Both the position numbers and the translations under genes were made by a program. DNA of 64,000 nt from Williamsia soli (GTDB lineage: Bacteria; Actinomycetota; Actinomycetes; Mycobacteriales; Mycobacteriaceae): contig NZ_JAFRDR010000006.1 of assembly GCF_017377795.1 (NCBI RefSeq), positions 248,001 through 312,000 on the forward strand, written 5' to 3'. Under the pieces are notes generated by a model that was not told where the DNA came from, did no database searches, and saw only the letters and a program-made list of their open reading frames with translations. Below are positions 54,679 through 62,369 of the stretch, piece by piece (position 1 is the first letter of the stretch; the number at the start of each line of letters is the position of its first letter).

Positions 54679-55974
54679 ATGCAGATTGTGCTGATGTTCT
54701 ATGGGAGCCGCGGCGACATCCAGCCGGGCGTCGCGGCGGGTCTCGAATTGCAGCGACGCGGTCACGATGTCGTGATCACGGTCCCGCCGAACTTCGTCGA
54801 TTTCGCCTCCAGCCTGGGGCTGCGCGCCTACCCGGTCGGCCTCGACACCTCGTCGGTCTGGGATACCCCGGACGCGAAGAAGATTCTTGCGACGAAGAAT
54901 CCGTACACCAAGTTCAAGCTCGCGACCGCGACGATCAAGGCGGGTTTCGCCGCGTTCGACGAGGACATGATCGCCCTGCTCTGCGGACCCGACCCGGTGC
55001 TGTCGGGCGTCGACGCGCTGGTCAGCGGACCGCTGTGCCAGGAGCGTATGTACGGCTTCGCGGAGAAGCTGGGCGTTCCCTTCACGGTGATGAGGTTCGG
55101 CCCGTTCTCGGAGAACGGGATCATCAGCGCCGTCCCGGGCGTGACCCGCAACCTGCCGTCGACGGTCAACCGGGCGTCGTGGCGCCTGTCCGACGCTCTG
55201 ACGTGGACATTCACCAAGGGGGCCGAGAACACCTTTCGGAAGAAGCTCGACCTCGGTCCGGCGTCGGGATCCCTACAGGAGCGACTCACGCGGGTCGGTG
55301 CGGTCCAGGTGCAGGCCTACGATCCGATGCTCTTCCCCGGCCTCGCCGAGGAGTGGGGTGAGACGAAACCGATCGTCGGATACCTCGACCTTCCCACCGA
55401 TGCGCGCGGCGGCCTCGCCGAATCGTCCCGGTCCGACCCCGCCCTGTGGTCGTGGCTGACCGAGGGCGACCGCCCGGTGCACATCACGTTCGGGAGCGTG
55501 CCGGTCCGCGACCCCGATGCGCTGACGGAGACGATCATCCGTGCCACCCGCGCGGTGGGCGTCCGCGCCCTGATCACGATGAAAGGCCGCCCCGACGGCC
55601 ACGACCCGGAGCATCCGGACGTCTACTATGCGAAGGCCCTCGACCACGGAGCCGTGTTGCCCCAGTGCCGCGCGGTCGTGCACCACGGGGGCGCGGGCAC
55701 CACCGCGGCGGGCCTGCGGGCGGGGCTGCCCACAATGGTCTGCTCTGGCGGCGCCGACCAGGCCTACTGGGGCGCTCAGGTCACCCGTCTGAAGGTCGGC
55801 ACCGCCACCCGACTCAAGGGGCTCGACGAGGTCACGCTGACCGCGGGTCTTCGTGAGATCTTGGCGCCGGAGACGGACGAGCACGCGCGCGTGCTTGCCC
55901 AGCACATGATTGCCCCGGATGTCGCGGTGTCGCGGGCAGTGGACATCTTCGAGAAAATGCCGATCCCGAGCTGA
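54679..55974 (+). CDS. GT1-family (MGT-like) glycosyltransferase
   Basis: A 431-residue UDP- or dTDP-sugar glycosyltransferase of the macrolide glycosyltransferase/GT1 type. It has YGSRGDIQPGVAAGLELQRRGHDV at the N-terminus. The C-terminal donor-site signature reads VVHHGGAGTTAAGLRAGLP. Acceptor unknown; Mycobacteriales relatives act on lipids. ATG at 54679. Divergent from the ABC importer. The stop precedes a perfect hairpin shared with the convergent ABC exporter genes. Confidence 0.9.
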   Translation: MQIVLMFYGSRGDIQPGVAAGLELQRRGHDVVITVPPNFVDFASSLGLRAYPVGLDTSSVWDTPDAKKILATKNPYTKFKLATATIKAGFAAFDEDMIALLCGPDPVLSGVDALVSGPLCQERMYGFAEKLGVPFTVMRFGPFSENGIISAVPGVTRNLPSTVNRASWRLSDALTWTFTKGAENTFRKKLDLGPASGSLQERLTRVGAVQVQAYDPMLFPGLAEEWGETKPIVGYLDLPTDARGGLAESSRSDPALWSWLTEGDRPVHITFGSVPVRDPDALTETIIRATRAVGVRALITMKGRPDGHDPEHPDVYYAKALDHGAVLPQCRAVVHHGGAGTTAAGLRAGLPTMVCSGGADQAYWGAQVTRLKVGTATRLKGLDEVTLTAGLREILAPETDEHARVLAQHMIAPDVAVSRAVDIFEKMPIPS

Positions 55975-55982
55975 CCCCCAAC

Positions 55983-56049
55983 CCCGAAAATGGGGCCTTT
56001 TGGCGAGCAAACCCGCAGGTGAGCTCCGCCAAAAGGCCCCATTTTCGGG
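55983..56049. repeat. Long hairpin, family copy 3 (perfect 23-bp arms)
   Basis: The left arm (55983-56005) and right arm (56027-56049) are perfectly complementary over 23 bases, with core AATGGGGCCTTTTGGCG and a 21-base loop. It starts nine bases after the glycosyltransferase stop and ends nine bases before the ABC permease stop. Likely bidirectional terminator, and the best-preserved copy of the family. Confidence 0.92.
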
Positions 56050-56057
56050 TGCCGGGA

Positions 56058-57272
56058 CTAGCCCTTGATGGCTTCCATCCACTTGACCCGGGCACCGGTG
56101 CGCAAAATGTTGCGCTGGTAGATGCGGGCGGCCAGCCAGGTGGCGATGGCGCAGGCGATGATCATCAGCACGACGGTGGCGATCACCTGGAAGATCGACG
56201 CGTCACCGGTCGCGATCCGCATCGGCATGATCGATGCGGAGAACGGCGGGATCCAGGCGAGTGTCTGCATCAGGGTGCTGTCCAGGGCGTTGATGCCGAA
56301 GATCGCGGCGTAGATGACCGCCATGGCCAGGATGGTCAGCGGTGCCGAACTCGATCCCAACTCTTCCTGTCGCGACACCACGGCGCCGGTGGCCGCGTAC
56401 AGCGTTGCGAAGAACAGGAATCCGAGGATGAACCAGACGATGACGGCGGCGAACATGGAACCTGCTGTCGACGGTACGTCGAGGAGGCCGGTCGCAAGCG
56501 CTGTTATCAGGGCTGTGCCGCCGAGTAGGACCACCTGCGCAAACGCCATCAATCCGATGCCGACGATCTTGCCCCACAACAGATGCAGCGGTTTGATGGT
56601 GGCGAGCAGCAGTTCGACGACGCGCGAGGTCTTCTCTTCCACGACCCCGGCGGCGACCATGGAACCACCCTGTAGCACCGCGAACATGAGCAGCGAGACG
56701 CCGGTCAGGGCGATGGCGATCCGTTGTCCCTCATTGGGTTTGGCTGGTTCGGTTTCGGTGACGTTGAGCGTCGAGTCCGCTGTGATGGCGGCGAGGTCGA
56801 CGTTCTCGGCCGCGAGGGCCTTGCTCAACCCGTCTTGACTGACGGACGTGCGCAGCACGCCCTCGAGTGTCCCGTCGAGGTCGTCCTTGGTGATGGCGTC
56901 GTAACTGTTGCCAGAGCCTGTCGGCACGAGGGCTACCTCGACGTCGCCCTTGTCGGCTTGCGTGCGGGCTTCCTCGGCATTGGCGATCGGGACGATCTCG
57001 ATCTTCTCGCCCGAGGCGTCACCGATCGCGACGATCGTCTGTGACATCTCCGGATTGTCGCCGACCAGGCCTACTTTGGTGGCCTTGTCGTTACCGGTGA
57101 AGATCGACAGGACGATGATGCCCGCAATGATGACCACCAGCAGGATGATGTTTGTGATGATGAACGACTTGGTCGCGGCACGGGTGGTGATCTCGCGACG
57201 GGCGACCAGGCTGATCGCCCGGCCGGCACCGAGGCGTCCGGAGCTGGGGGTCTTGGACGACTGGACACTCAT
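56058..57272 (-). CDS. ABC-2 type exporter permease (NatB-like)
   Basis: A 404-residue membrane subunit. One N-terminal helix is followed by a large extracytoplasmic domain (about 60-220) and then five or six helices. This is the NatB/ABC2_membrane_3 layout. VEEKTSRVVELLLATIKPLHLLWGKI is characteristic. ATG overlaps the ATPase stop by four bases. Exports ions, peptides or drugs; substrate unknown. Confidence 0.88.
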   Translation of the reverse strand: MSVQSSKTPSSGRLGAGRAISLVARREITTRAATKSFIITNIILLVVIIAGIIVLSIFTGNDKATKVGLVGDNPEMSQTIVAIGDASGEKIEIVPIANAEEARTQADKGDVEVALVPTGSGNSYDAITKDDLDGTLEGVLRTSVSQDGLSKALAAENVDLAAITADSTLNVTETEPAKPNEGQRIAIALTGVSLLMFAVLQGGSMVAAGVVEEKTSRVVELLLATIKPLHLLWGKIVGIGLMAFAQVVLLGGTALITALATGLLDVPSTAGSMFAAVIVWFILGFLFFATLYAATGAVVSRQEELGSSSAPLTILAMAVIYAAIFGINALDSTLMQTLAWIPPFSASIMPMRIATGDASIFQVIATVVLMIIACAIATWLAARIYQRNILRTGARVKWMEAIKG

Positions 57273-58165
57273 GCGGAGACAACCTCTCGGAAGAGTTCGG
57301 TGAGATCGGGCTTGGACAGTGCGAAGTGCGTGACCGGCCCGGTGGCGAGCGCGGCGGTGAGGATGGCTTGTTCGTCGGTGCCAGGGGTCAGGCTCACCGT
57401 GGTGAGGGCGCCGCGTTGGACGCTGCCCTGTACGCCGGGCAGGTGATCGGCCCATCCGGGCGGCGCTGCCGGTGCACCGACATCCAGCCGGATCTCCCCG
57501 GTGGATCTCAGGTCGTCGACCGTGCCGAGAGCTCTCATGGTTCCCTTGGTGATGATCCCGACCCGATCGCACAGTCGCTGGACCAATTCGAGTTGGTGAC
57601 TCGAAAAGATCACCGGGACCCCCTGTGCTGCTTTCTCTTTGAGAACGTCGCTCATCACGTCGACCGCGACGGGGTCGAGTCCCGAGAACGGTTCGTCGAG
57701 GACCAGGACGTCAGGATTGTGGACCAGGGCGGCGGCGAGCTGCACCCGCTGCTGATTTCCCAGGCTCAGATTGTTGACGTCGTCGTTGATCCGTTCGTGG
57801 ATTCCGAGTCGACGTACCCAGGTCTCGACCTGATCGTCGGCTTCGACCCGCGACAACCCATGTAGCTGGGCGAGAAATGAAAGCTGTTTGCCCACCTTCA
57901 TCTTGGGGTACAGGCCTCGCTCCTCGGGCATGTACCCGATGCGTCGGCGCAGGTCGAGATCGATGGGTTGGTCGCCGAGGCGTACCTGTCCCGAATCTGC
58001 GCCGAGCACGCCGAGGATGATGCGCATGGTGGTCGACTTGCCTGCGCCGTTGGACCCCACGAATCCGAAGATCTCGCCCGGTGCGACGGTGAAGCTCATG
58101 TCCTGCAGGGCCGTGAGGGACCCGTATCTCTTGGTCAGTCTGTCGACGATCAGCGGCGCGGTCAC
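57269..58165 (-). CDS. ABC exporter ATPase (NatA-like)
   Basis: A 298-residue ATPase with GSNGAGKST, LSLGNQQRVQLAAAL (a signature with SLGN in place of SGG) and VLVLDEPFSGLDP. A DUF4162-like C-terminal tail (ILTAALATGPV...FREVVSA) follows. The GTG start has GGAGG about nine bases before and overlaps the preceding gene's stop. Works with the ABC-2 permease encoded next. Confidence 0.9.
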   Translation of the reverse strand: MTAPLIVDRLTKRYGSLTALQDMSFTVAPGEIFGFVGSNGAGKSTTMRIILGVLGADSGQVRLGDQPIDLDLRRRIGYMPEERGLYPKMKVGKQLSFLAQLHGLSRVEADDQVETWVRRLGIHERINDDVNNLSLGNQQRVQLAAALVHNPDVLVLDEPFSGLDPVAVDVMSDVLKEKAAQGVPVIFSSHQLELVQRLCDRVGIITKGTMRALGTVDDLRSTGEIRLDVGAPAAPPGWADHLPGVQGSVQRGALTTVSLTPGTDEQAILTAALATGPVTHFALSKPDLTELFREVVSA

Positions 58166-58809
58166 TTGTCCAATCCTCCTGTGTTGGTGGCATTCCTGGT
58201 TTCGTGCGGGGATACTTGGCTGTACTGCGGTGGGTCGTAGACGGCGTAGTCCTCGGGATCGGGGTCGCTGAGCCACCAGCCGACGATGCAGATCGGGATG
58301 CTCGTGGCCGCGACCACCAGGACGATCAGCAGCATGCCCGTTCCATAGATCACCTGGCCGTCGACGGTGTCGGAGCCGCGGGAGATGGCGATGAGCAGCA
58401 GGTAGGGGATGAACATCCCGACCCACAGCACCGTGAACGCCAGGGACCGGGCGGCATTGCGAGTCGAGAGCTGAATTTCGTCGAGCGCTGCGGCGGGTGC
58501 ATCGCTGACGTTCAACGTGATGGCGCGCAAGACGTAGAGGGCGGGGAGGAAGACAAGGCTGATCAGGACAAGGAAGGGCACGACGAACCACATCGTGAAG
58601 AACGCCGCGATGCTGCACAGGAACACGAGGAGCCAGCTCAGGATCAGCGTCATCACGAGTCGACGGGAGGACCGGCGGTTGCGCAGCCTCGGAAACCGGG
58701 TTCCCCAGCGTCGCAGGAACTTCTCGTGACTCTGGGCCTGCCAGGTCTCATACCGGCGCCACCACGAGGGCTTCGCCGATTCGGGGATGGCGGAGTTCGG
58801 ATGGTTCAT
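58162..58809 (-). CDS. Four-helix membrane protein in the XRE-ABC operon
   Basis: A 215-residue protein with a basic N-terminus (SWWRRYETWQAQSHEKFLRRWG) and four hydrophobic segments in two pairs. No domain recognised. It overlaps both neighbours by four bases, so it is co-translated with the XRE regulator before it and the ATPase after it. It may be a sensor or accessory part of the exporter. Confidence 0.75.
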   Translation of the reverse strand: MNHPNSAIPESAKPSWWRRYETWQAQSHEKFLRRWGTRFPRLRNRRSSRRLVMTLILSWLLVFLCSIAAFFTMWFVVPFLVLISLVFLPALYVLRAITLNVSDAPAAALDEIQLSTRNAARSLAFTVLWVGMFIPYLLLIAISRGSDTVDGQVIYGTGMLLIVLVVAATSIPICIVGWWLSDPDPEDYAVYDPPQYSQVSPHETRNATNTGGLDK

Positions 58810-59084
58810 GACGGCCCTCCGTTGTTGCTGCTGTACAGCTGAGTTGACATCGCACTGAACTCGTGGCGGCTGAAGACGGCCTCGACCGGAAGCCCGAACA
58901 CGTCGCAGATGCGAAAGGCCAGATCCAGGCTCGGGTAGTTGTCTGCCCGCTCCAACGATCCGATGGACTGCACGTTCACCCCGACCAGCTCTGCCAATTG
59001 CGCACGCGACATCCGGCGCTCCGCGCGTAGGACGCCGATGCGGTTGTAGATCGGCAGGTGCTCTGCCTTCTTGACCGGACTCAC
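58806..59084 (-). CDS. XRE-family helix-turn-helix regulator
   Basis: A 92-residue protein, nearly all a compact helix-turn-helix (RIGVLRAERRMSRAQLAELV, NVQSIGSLERADNYPSLDLAFRICDVFGLPVEAVF). It resembles the short YozG/YgzD regulators that often precede ABC operons. The GTG at 59084 is used; the longer frame reads through the inverted repeat. It is the first gene of the four-gene operon and probably autoregulates through the repeat directly upstream. Confidence 0.82.
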   Translation of the reverse strand: MSPVKKAEHLPIYNRIGVLRAERRMSRAQLAELVGVNVQSIGSLERADNYPSLDLAFRICDVFGLPVEAVFSRHEFSAMSTQLYSSNNGGPS

Positions 59085-59093
59085 AGAACCAAG

Positions 59094-59111
59094 TGTTGTG
59101 AAAACACAACA
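59094..59111. promoter_or_regulatory. Inverted repeat before the XRE regulator gene
   Basis: TGTTGTG and CACAACA are a perfect 7-bp palindrome around AAAA, ten bases before the XRE start. A second one, TTAGCG/CGCTAA around GTAGT, is at 59151-59167. Both are candidate operators; the first could also block translation when bound. Confidence 0.5.
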
Positions 59112-59227
59112 AGATGTCAATAGTGGCAACCATTTGGTTGTCGGAAATATTTAGCGGTAGTCGCTAATCGGCCGGTGACCAGGCCCCCGGCCCTCGGACG
59201 TGCCCCGCACTAGAGGGTGCCGTCGAC

Positions 59228-60226
59228 TCAGGAGTTCTCAGCGATCACCATTTGTAGGATGCCGTCCCCGAGCGGCACCTCGGTGCACGGGGCGGTCACA
59301 CCGGCGGTGGGGTCGAGCGCGGCGTGGACGAGTGCGATGGTGAACGCGTCGTAGGGCATTCGGAAGTGACCACTCTGATTTGTCGCGCACTCATCCGAGA
59401 TCACGAGATTCGTGGCCCCGGCACCCCGTAGGCCGGCATTGCTCAGGGGTTGGATCACTTCATCCACCCGCGAGGAGATGGTTGTGTACTCGACACCTGC
59501 GACGGTGTCGGTCGGGTTGTTCAAACCCTCCAACAGGGGTGAGCCCTGCGACTGCTGCCACAGCGCGGTCGAGACGACTTCCGTGGGCAGCACCGTCTTG
59601 GCCAGGTCCATCGAGCCGGGCACCTGTTCGGCGAGCGTGACGAGCCCGTACAGCGTGCTGCCGTAGGTCGGCGACGCCAGGCCGACCCATCGGCCCACCG
59701 CGTCGGCGCCGCCGAGTCGATTCGTGTAATAGCGCGAGACCGTCGCGCCCTGGGAGTATCCGACGAGATCCACTTCGGCGGCGCCGGTCGACTGCCGGAC
59801 CTCGTCGACAAATGTCCTGAGTTGGCCGGCGCTCGTGGGGATGTCCTCGGTGCCGAAGGTGCTCGCGCCCGGCGCCGCGCCGTAATTCAGTGCGTAGACG
59901 CAAAACCCGGCATCAGCGAGATGTGGACCGATCGCGGCATAGTCGGAGTATGCGGAGGAATCCGTGCCGTGCAGGAGCACCACAGGGTGGGGATGTGCCG
60001 CCGACGGGACGCAGGTGAAATCGTTCACCCCTGGCGGCACTGCGCCCGGATGGGTGCGGGCATACCGCGAGGCGTCGGGGTGTGTGCTCTGGGCAGGGGC
60101 AGCCACGACGGGGACCTGCGCGACGGAGACGGGGGCCGGCGCTGCGGCCGCGGGTGATCCGAGGCATGCGGCAACGATCGCGCCGATCGCCACGGCTACG
60201 GTCCAGCCACGTTGTCGCTTGCGCAT
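59228..60226 (-). CDS. Secreted lipase/esterase of the alpha/beta-hydrolase fold
   Basis: A 332-residue exported lipase. A signal peptide (about 1-29) is followed by a Pro/Ala/Val linker. The hydrolase domain has HPVVLLHGTDSSAYSD (oxyanion) and DLVGYSQGATVSRYY (nucleophile Ser). The catalytic His is likely in QSGHFRMPYDAF. It resembles the EstA/lipase class 2 family. ATG at 60226 with AGAGG seven bases upstream. It is not an obvious duplicate of the lipase at 13.8 kb. Confidence 0.88.
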   Translation of the reverse strand: MRKRQRGWTVAVAIGAIVAACLGSPAAAAPAPVSVAQVPVVAAPAQSTHPDASRYARTHPGAVPPGVNDFTCVPSAAHPHPVVLLHGTDSSAYSDYAAIGPHLADAGFCVYALNYGAAPGASTFGTEDIPTSAGQLRTFVDEVRQSTGAAEVDLVGYSQGATVSRYYTNRLGGADAVGRWVGLASPTYGSTLYGLVTLAEQVPGSMDLAKTVLPTEVVSTALWQQSQGSPLLEGLNNPTDTVAGVEYTTISSRVDEVIQPLSNAGLRGAGATNLVISDECATNQSGHFRMPYDAFTIALVHAALDPTAGVTAPCTEVPLGDGILQMVIAENS

Positions 60227-60308
60227 GCGGCACCTCTTGCGTCGCCCGACCCACTCTGACCTGTACATCTGACCACCGGCGACGCCGCCCCGCAGCCGGT
60301 CGGTGACT

Positions 60309-61436
60309 TTACGTCCGTTCGGGGGACCCGGAGAGTAGGGCTTGCACCACCCGGGCGGCTTCGCGTCCGGCCCGATTGGCGCCGATCGTCGACGCCGACG
60401 GACCATACCCCAGTAGTTGCACGCGTGGTTCGGCTTCGACCACGGTGGCCAGTCTGCCTGTCATCACTATTCCGCCGCCCGGTCCGCGTAGCCTCAGTGG
60501 TGCGAGGTGGTCGAGTGAACTGCGAAAACCGGTGCACCAGAGGATGACGTCGACGTCGAGGTGATCGGTGCCGGCCTGCCCGGGCGAGCAATCCCAGCAC
60601 ACACCGGTCGCGGTGATGCGGGTGAACATCGGCCGCCACTCCAAGATGCCGTCGGCCCTGGCCTGTCGGATCGAGTCGTTGACGGGCAAGCCTGTCACCG
60701 ACACCACGGAACCCGGTGCGAGGCCGGCGCGCACGCGCTCCTCGACCCGGGCGACCGCGGCGCGGCCCTGCTCGGCGGTGAAAGAACGTTCGGTGAATCG
60801 AGGTTCCGTCCTGCTGCACCAAAAGGTCTGCACCCTATCGGCGTTGCGCGCGATCTCGATCAGCAGCTGTACCGCGGAGATGCCCGCCCCGACCACCAAG
60901 ACCCGCTTGCCCGCGAAAGCGCCGGGGTCGAGGTAATCGTGGGTGTGTAGCTGTGCGCCGGTGAAGGTTTCGATTCCCGGAACATAGGGGATGAAGGGGC
61001 GATCCCAGGTGCCGGTCGCATTGATCACGGTGCGTGCCAGCAGGTCTGATCCGTCGGATGCCGTCACCCGGAAATCGTCGCCGTCTTTGGACACCGCGCG
61101 GATATGAACCGGACGCTGCACGTTCAGGCCGAACTTCTCCTCGTACTGCGCGAAGTAGTCGGGTACGGCCGTGCGTGCCGGCCAGTGATCACATTCCATT
61201 CCGAGTGCCTCGGACAATCCGAGGCCAGGGAGGTCGTGCACGTTGTTTGCGCCGGCCAAAGTCAGTGTCGGCCAGCGAAATTGCCACGCACCCCCGGGGC
61301 CCGGGGAGTGGTCCAGCATGAGGGTGCGGTCACCGAGACCGAAGCGGTGAAGGTAGTACCCGGCGGACAGACCTGCCTGGCCGCCGCCGATCACCAGCAC
61401 ATCAGTGCGACCTTCGAGGACATCATCGTTCACCAC
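60309..61436 (-). CDS. Flavin-containing monooxygenase-like oxidoreductase
   Basis: A 375-residue FAD/NADPH protein. The FAD Rossmann motif is VIGGGQAGLSAGYYL and the NADPH motif VLVVGAGISAVQLLIEIA; the D-WPARTAVPDY segment is FMO/YpdA-like. DVILWCTGFRSSLDHLAPL marks the C-terminal FAD site. Reaction and substrate are unknown. ATG start. Divergent from an enoyl-CoA hydratase 27 bases away. Confidence 0.85.
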   Translation of the reverse strand: MVNDDVLEGRTDVLVIGGGQAGLSAGYYLHRFGLGDRTLMLDHSPGPGGAWQFRWPTLTLAGANNVHDLPGLGLSEALGMECDHWPARTAVPDYFAQYEEKFGLNVQRPVHIRAVSKDGDDFRVTASDGSDLLARTVINATGTWDRPFIPYVPGIETFTGAQLHTHDYLDPGAFAGKRVLVVGAGISAVQLLIEIARNADRVQTFWCSRTEPRFTERSFTAEQGRAAVARVEERVRAGLAPGSVVSVTGLPVNDSIRQARADGILEWRPMFTRITATGVCWDCSPGQAGTDHLDVDVILWCTGFRSSLDHLAPLRLRGPGGGIVMTGRLATVVEAEPRVQLLGYGPSASTIGANRAGREAARVVQALLSGSPERT

Positions 61437-61463
61437 TCAAACAGTAGCTGTACGCTGACCCCC

Positions 61464-62195
61464 ATGATTGGGACCAGCCGGGACGGCGACGTGCTGACCA
61501 TTGAACTCCAGCGAGAAGACCAGCGAAACGCGCTCAACCACGAACTGGTGGAGGCGCTGTCGGGGGCCTTGACCGACGCGGTCGACGGCGGCGCACGCGC
61601 CATCGTCCTCACAGGTCGGGGGACTGTGTTCTGTGCCGGCGCTGACTTGTCGGGGCCGGTGTACGAAGAGAATTTCCTGGACAAGCTGCTGGCGATGCTC
61701 GGTGTCATCGAGAGCATTCCGGTGCCGGTGATCGCAGCCCTGAACGGCCCGGCGATCGGTGCGGGTCTGCAGCTCGCGCTGGCGGCCGACCTCCGGGTCA
61801 TGGCGCCCGACGCGTTCTGCGGCATTCCCGCAGCCAAAATCGGTGTCACAGTTGACGAGTGGACAATCCGGCGTTTGGTGTCGCTGGTGGGTGCCGGGGA
61901 TGCCGCCGGGATCCTGATCGGCTGCGATTCGCTCTCTGCCGAGCGTGCGTCCACTGTCGGATTCGCCAATCGCATCGGGGATCTGGGTGAGGCACAGCGT
62001 TGGGCCGAGATGATCGCCACATTGGCGCCGCTGACCTTGCAGCACTACAAGCTGGTGCTCAGCGACGACGGTGCGCGCAACCCGGCTCCCGAGTCCCATC
62101 GCGCGGCGATGGTGAAGGCCTGGCAAAGCCAGGACATGGCAGAAGGGCGCGCCGCACGGTCGGAGAAGCGTCCGCCCGTCTTCACCGGTCGCTGA
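61464..62195 (+). CDS. Enoyl-CoA hydratase/isomerase family protein
   Basis: A 243-residue crotonase-family protein with VFCAGADLSG and LNGPAIGAGLQLALAADLRVMA (oxyanion-hole segments). The catalytic glutamate position is not conserved as Glu (KIGVTVDEW), so hydratase activity is uncertain. ATG at 61464. It is divergent from the FMO gene and precedes a permease by 174 bases. Confidence 0.87.
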   Translation: MIGTSRDGDVLTIELQREDQRNALNHELVEALSGALTDAVDGGARAIVLTGRGTVFCAGADLSGPVYEENFLDKLLAMLGVIESIPVPVIAALNGPAIGAGLQLALAADLRVMAPDAFCGIPAAKIGVTVDEWTIRRLVSLVGAGDAAGILIGCDSLSAERASTVGFANRIGDLGEAQRWAEMIATLAPLTLQHYKLVLSDDGARNPAPESHRAAMVKAWQSQDMAEGRAARSEKRPPVFTGR

Positions 62196-62288
62196 CGCGT
62201 CCGTTCCGGTAGCTGCATCGCCGGACCTGCGGCGTATGTCCGAAATGACCGTTTCCAGTGGTTTTCATATCGGTAACACGACAGCAGC

Positions 62289-62306
62289 CCGCCAGATACA
62301 TGGCGG
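62289..62306. promoter_or_regulatory. Inverted repeat before the NCS1 permease
   Basis: CCGCCA and TGGCGG pair around a six-base spacer, 64 bases upstream of the permease ATG. Candidate operator or weak hairpin. Confidence 0.35.
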
Positions 62307-62369
62307 CCATAAGTTCAGCCAGTCTTCAGCACAGAGGGCGCGCGGGATGCTGCACGTGAGGGGATATGA

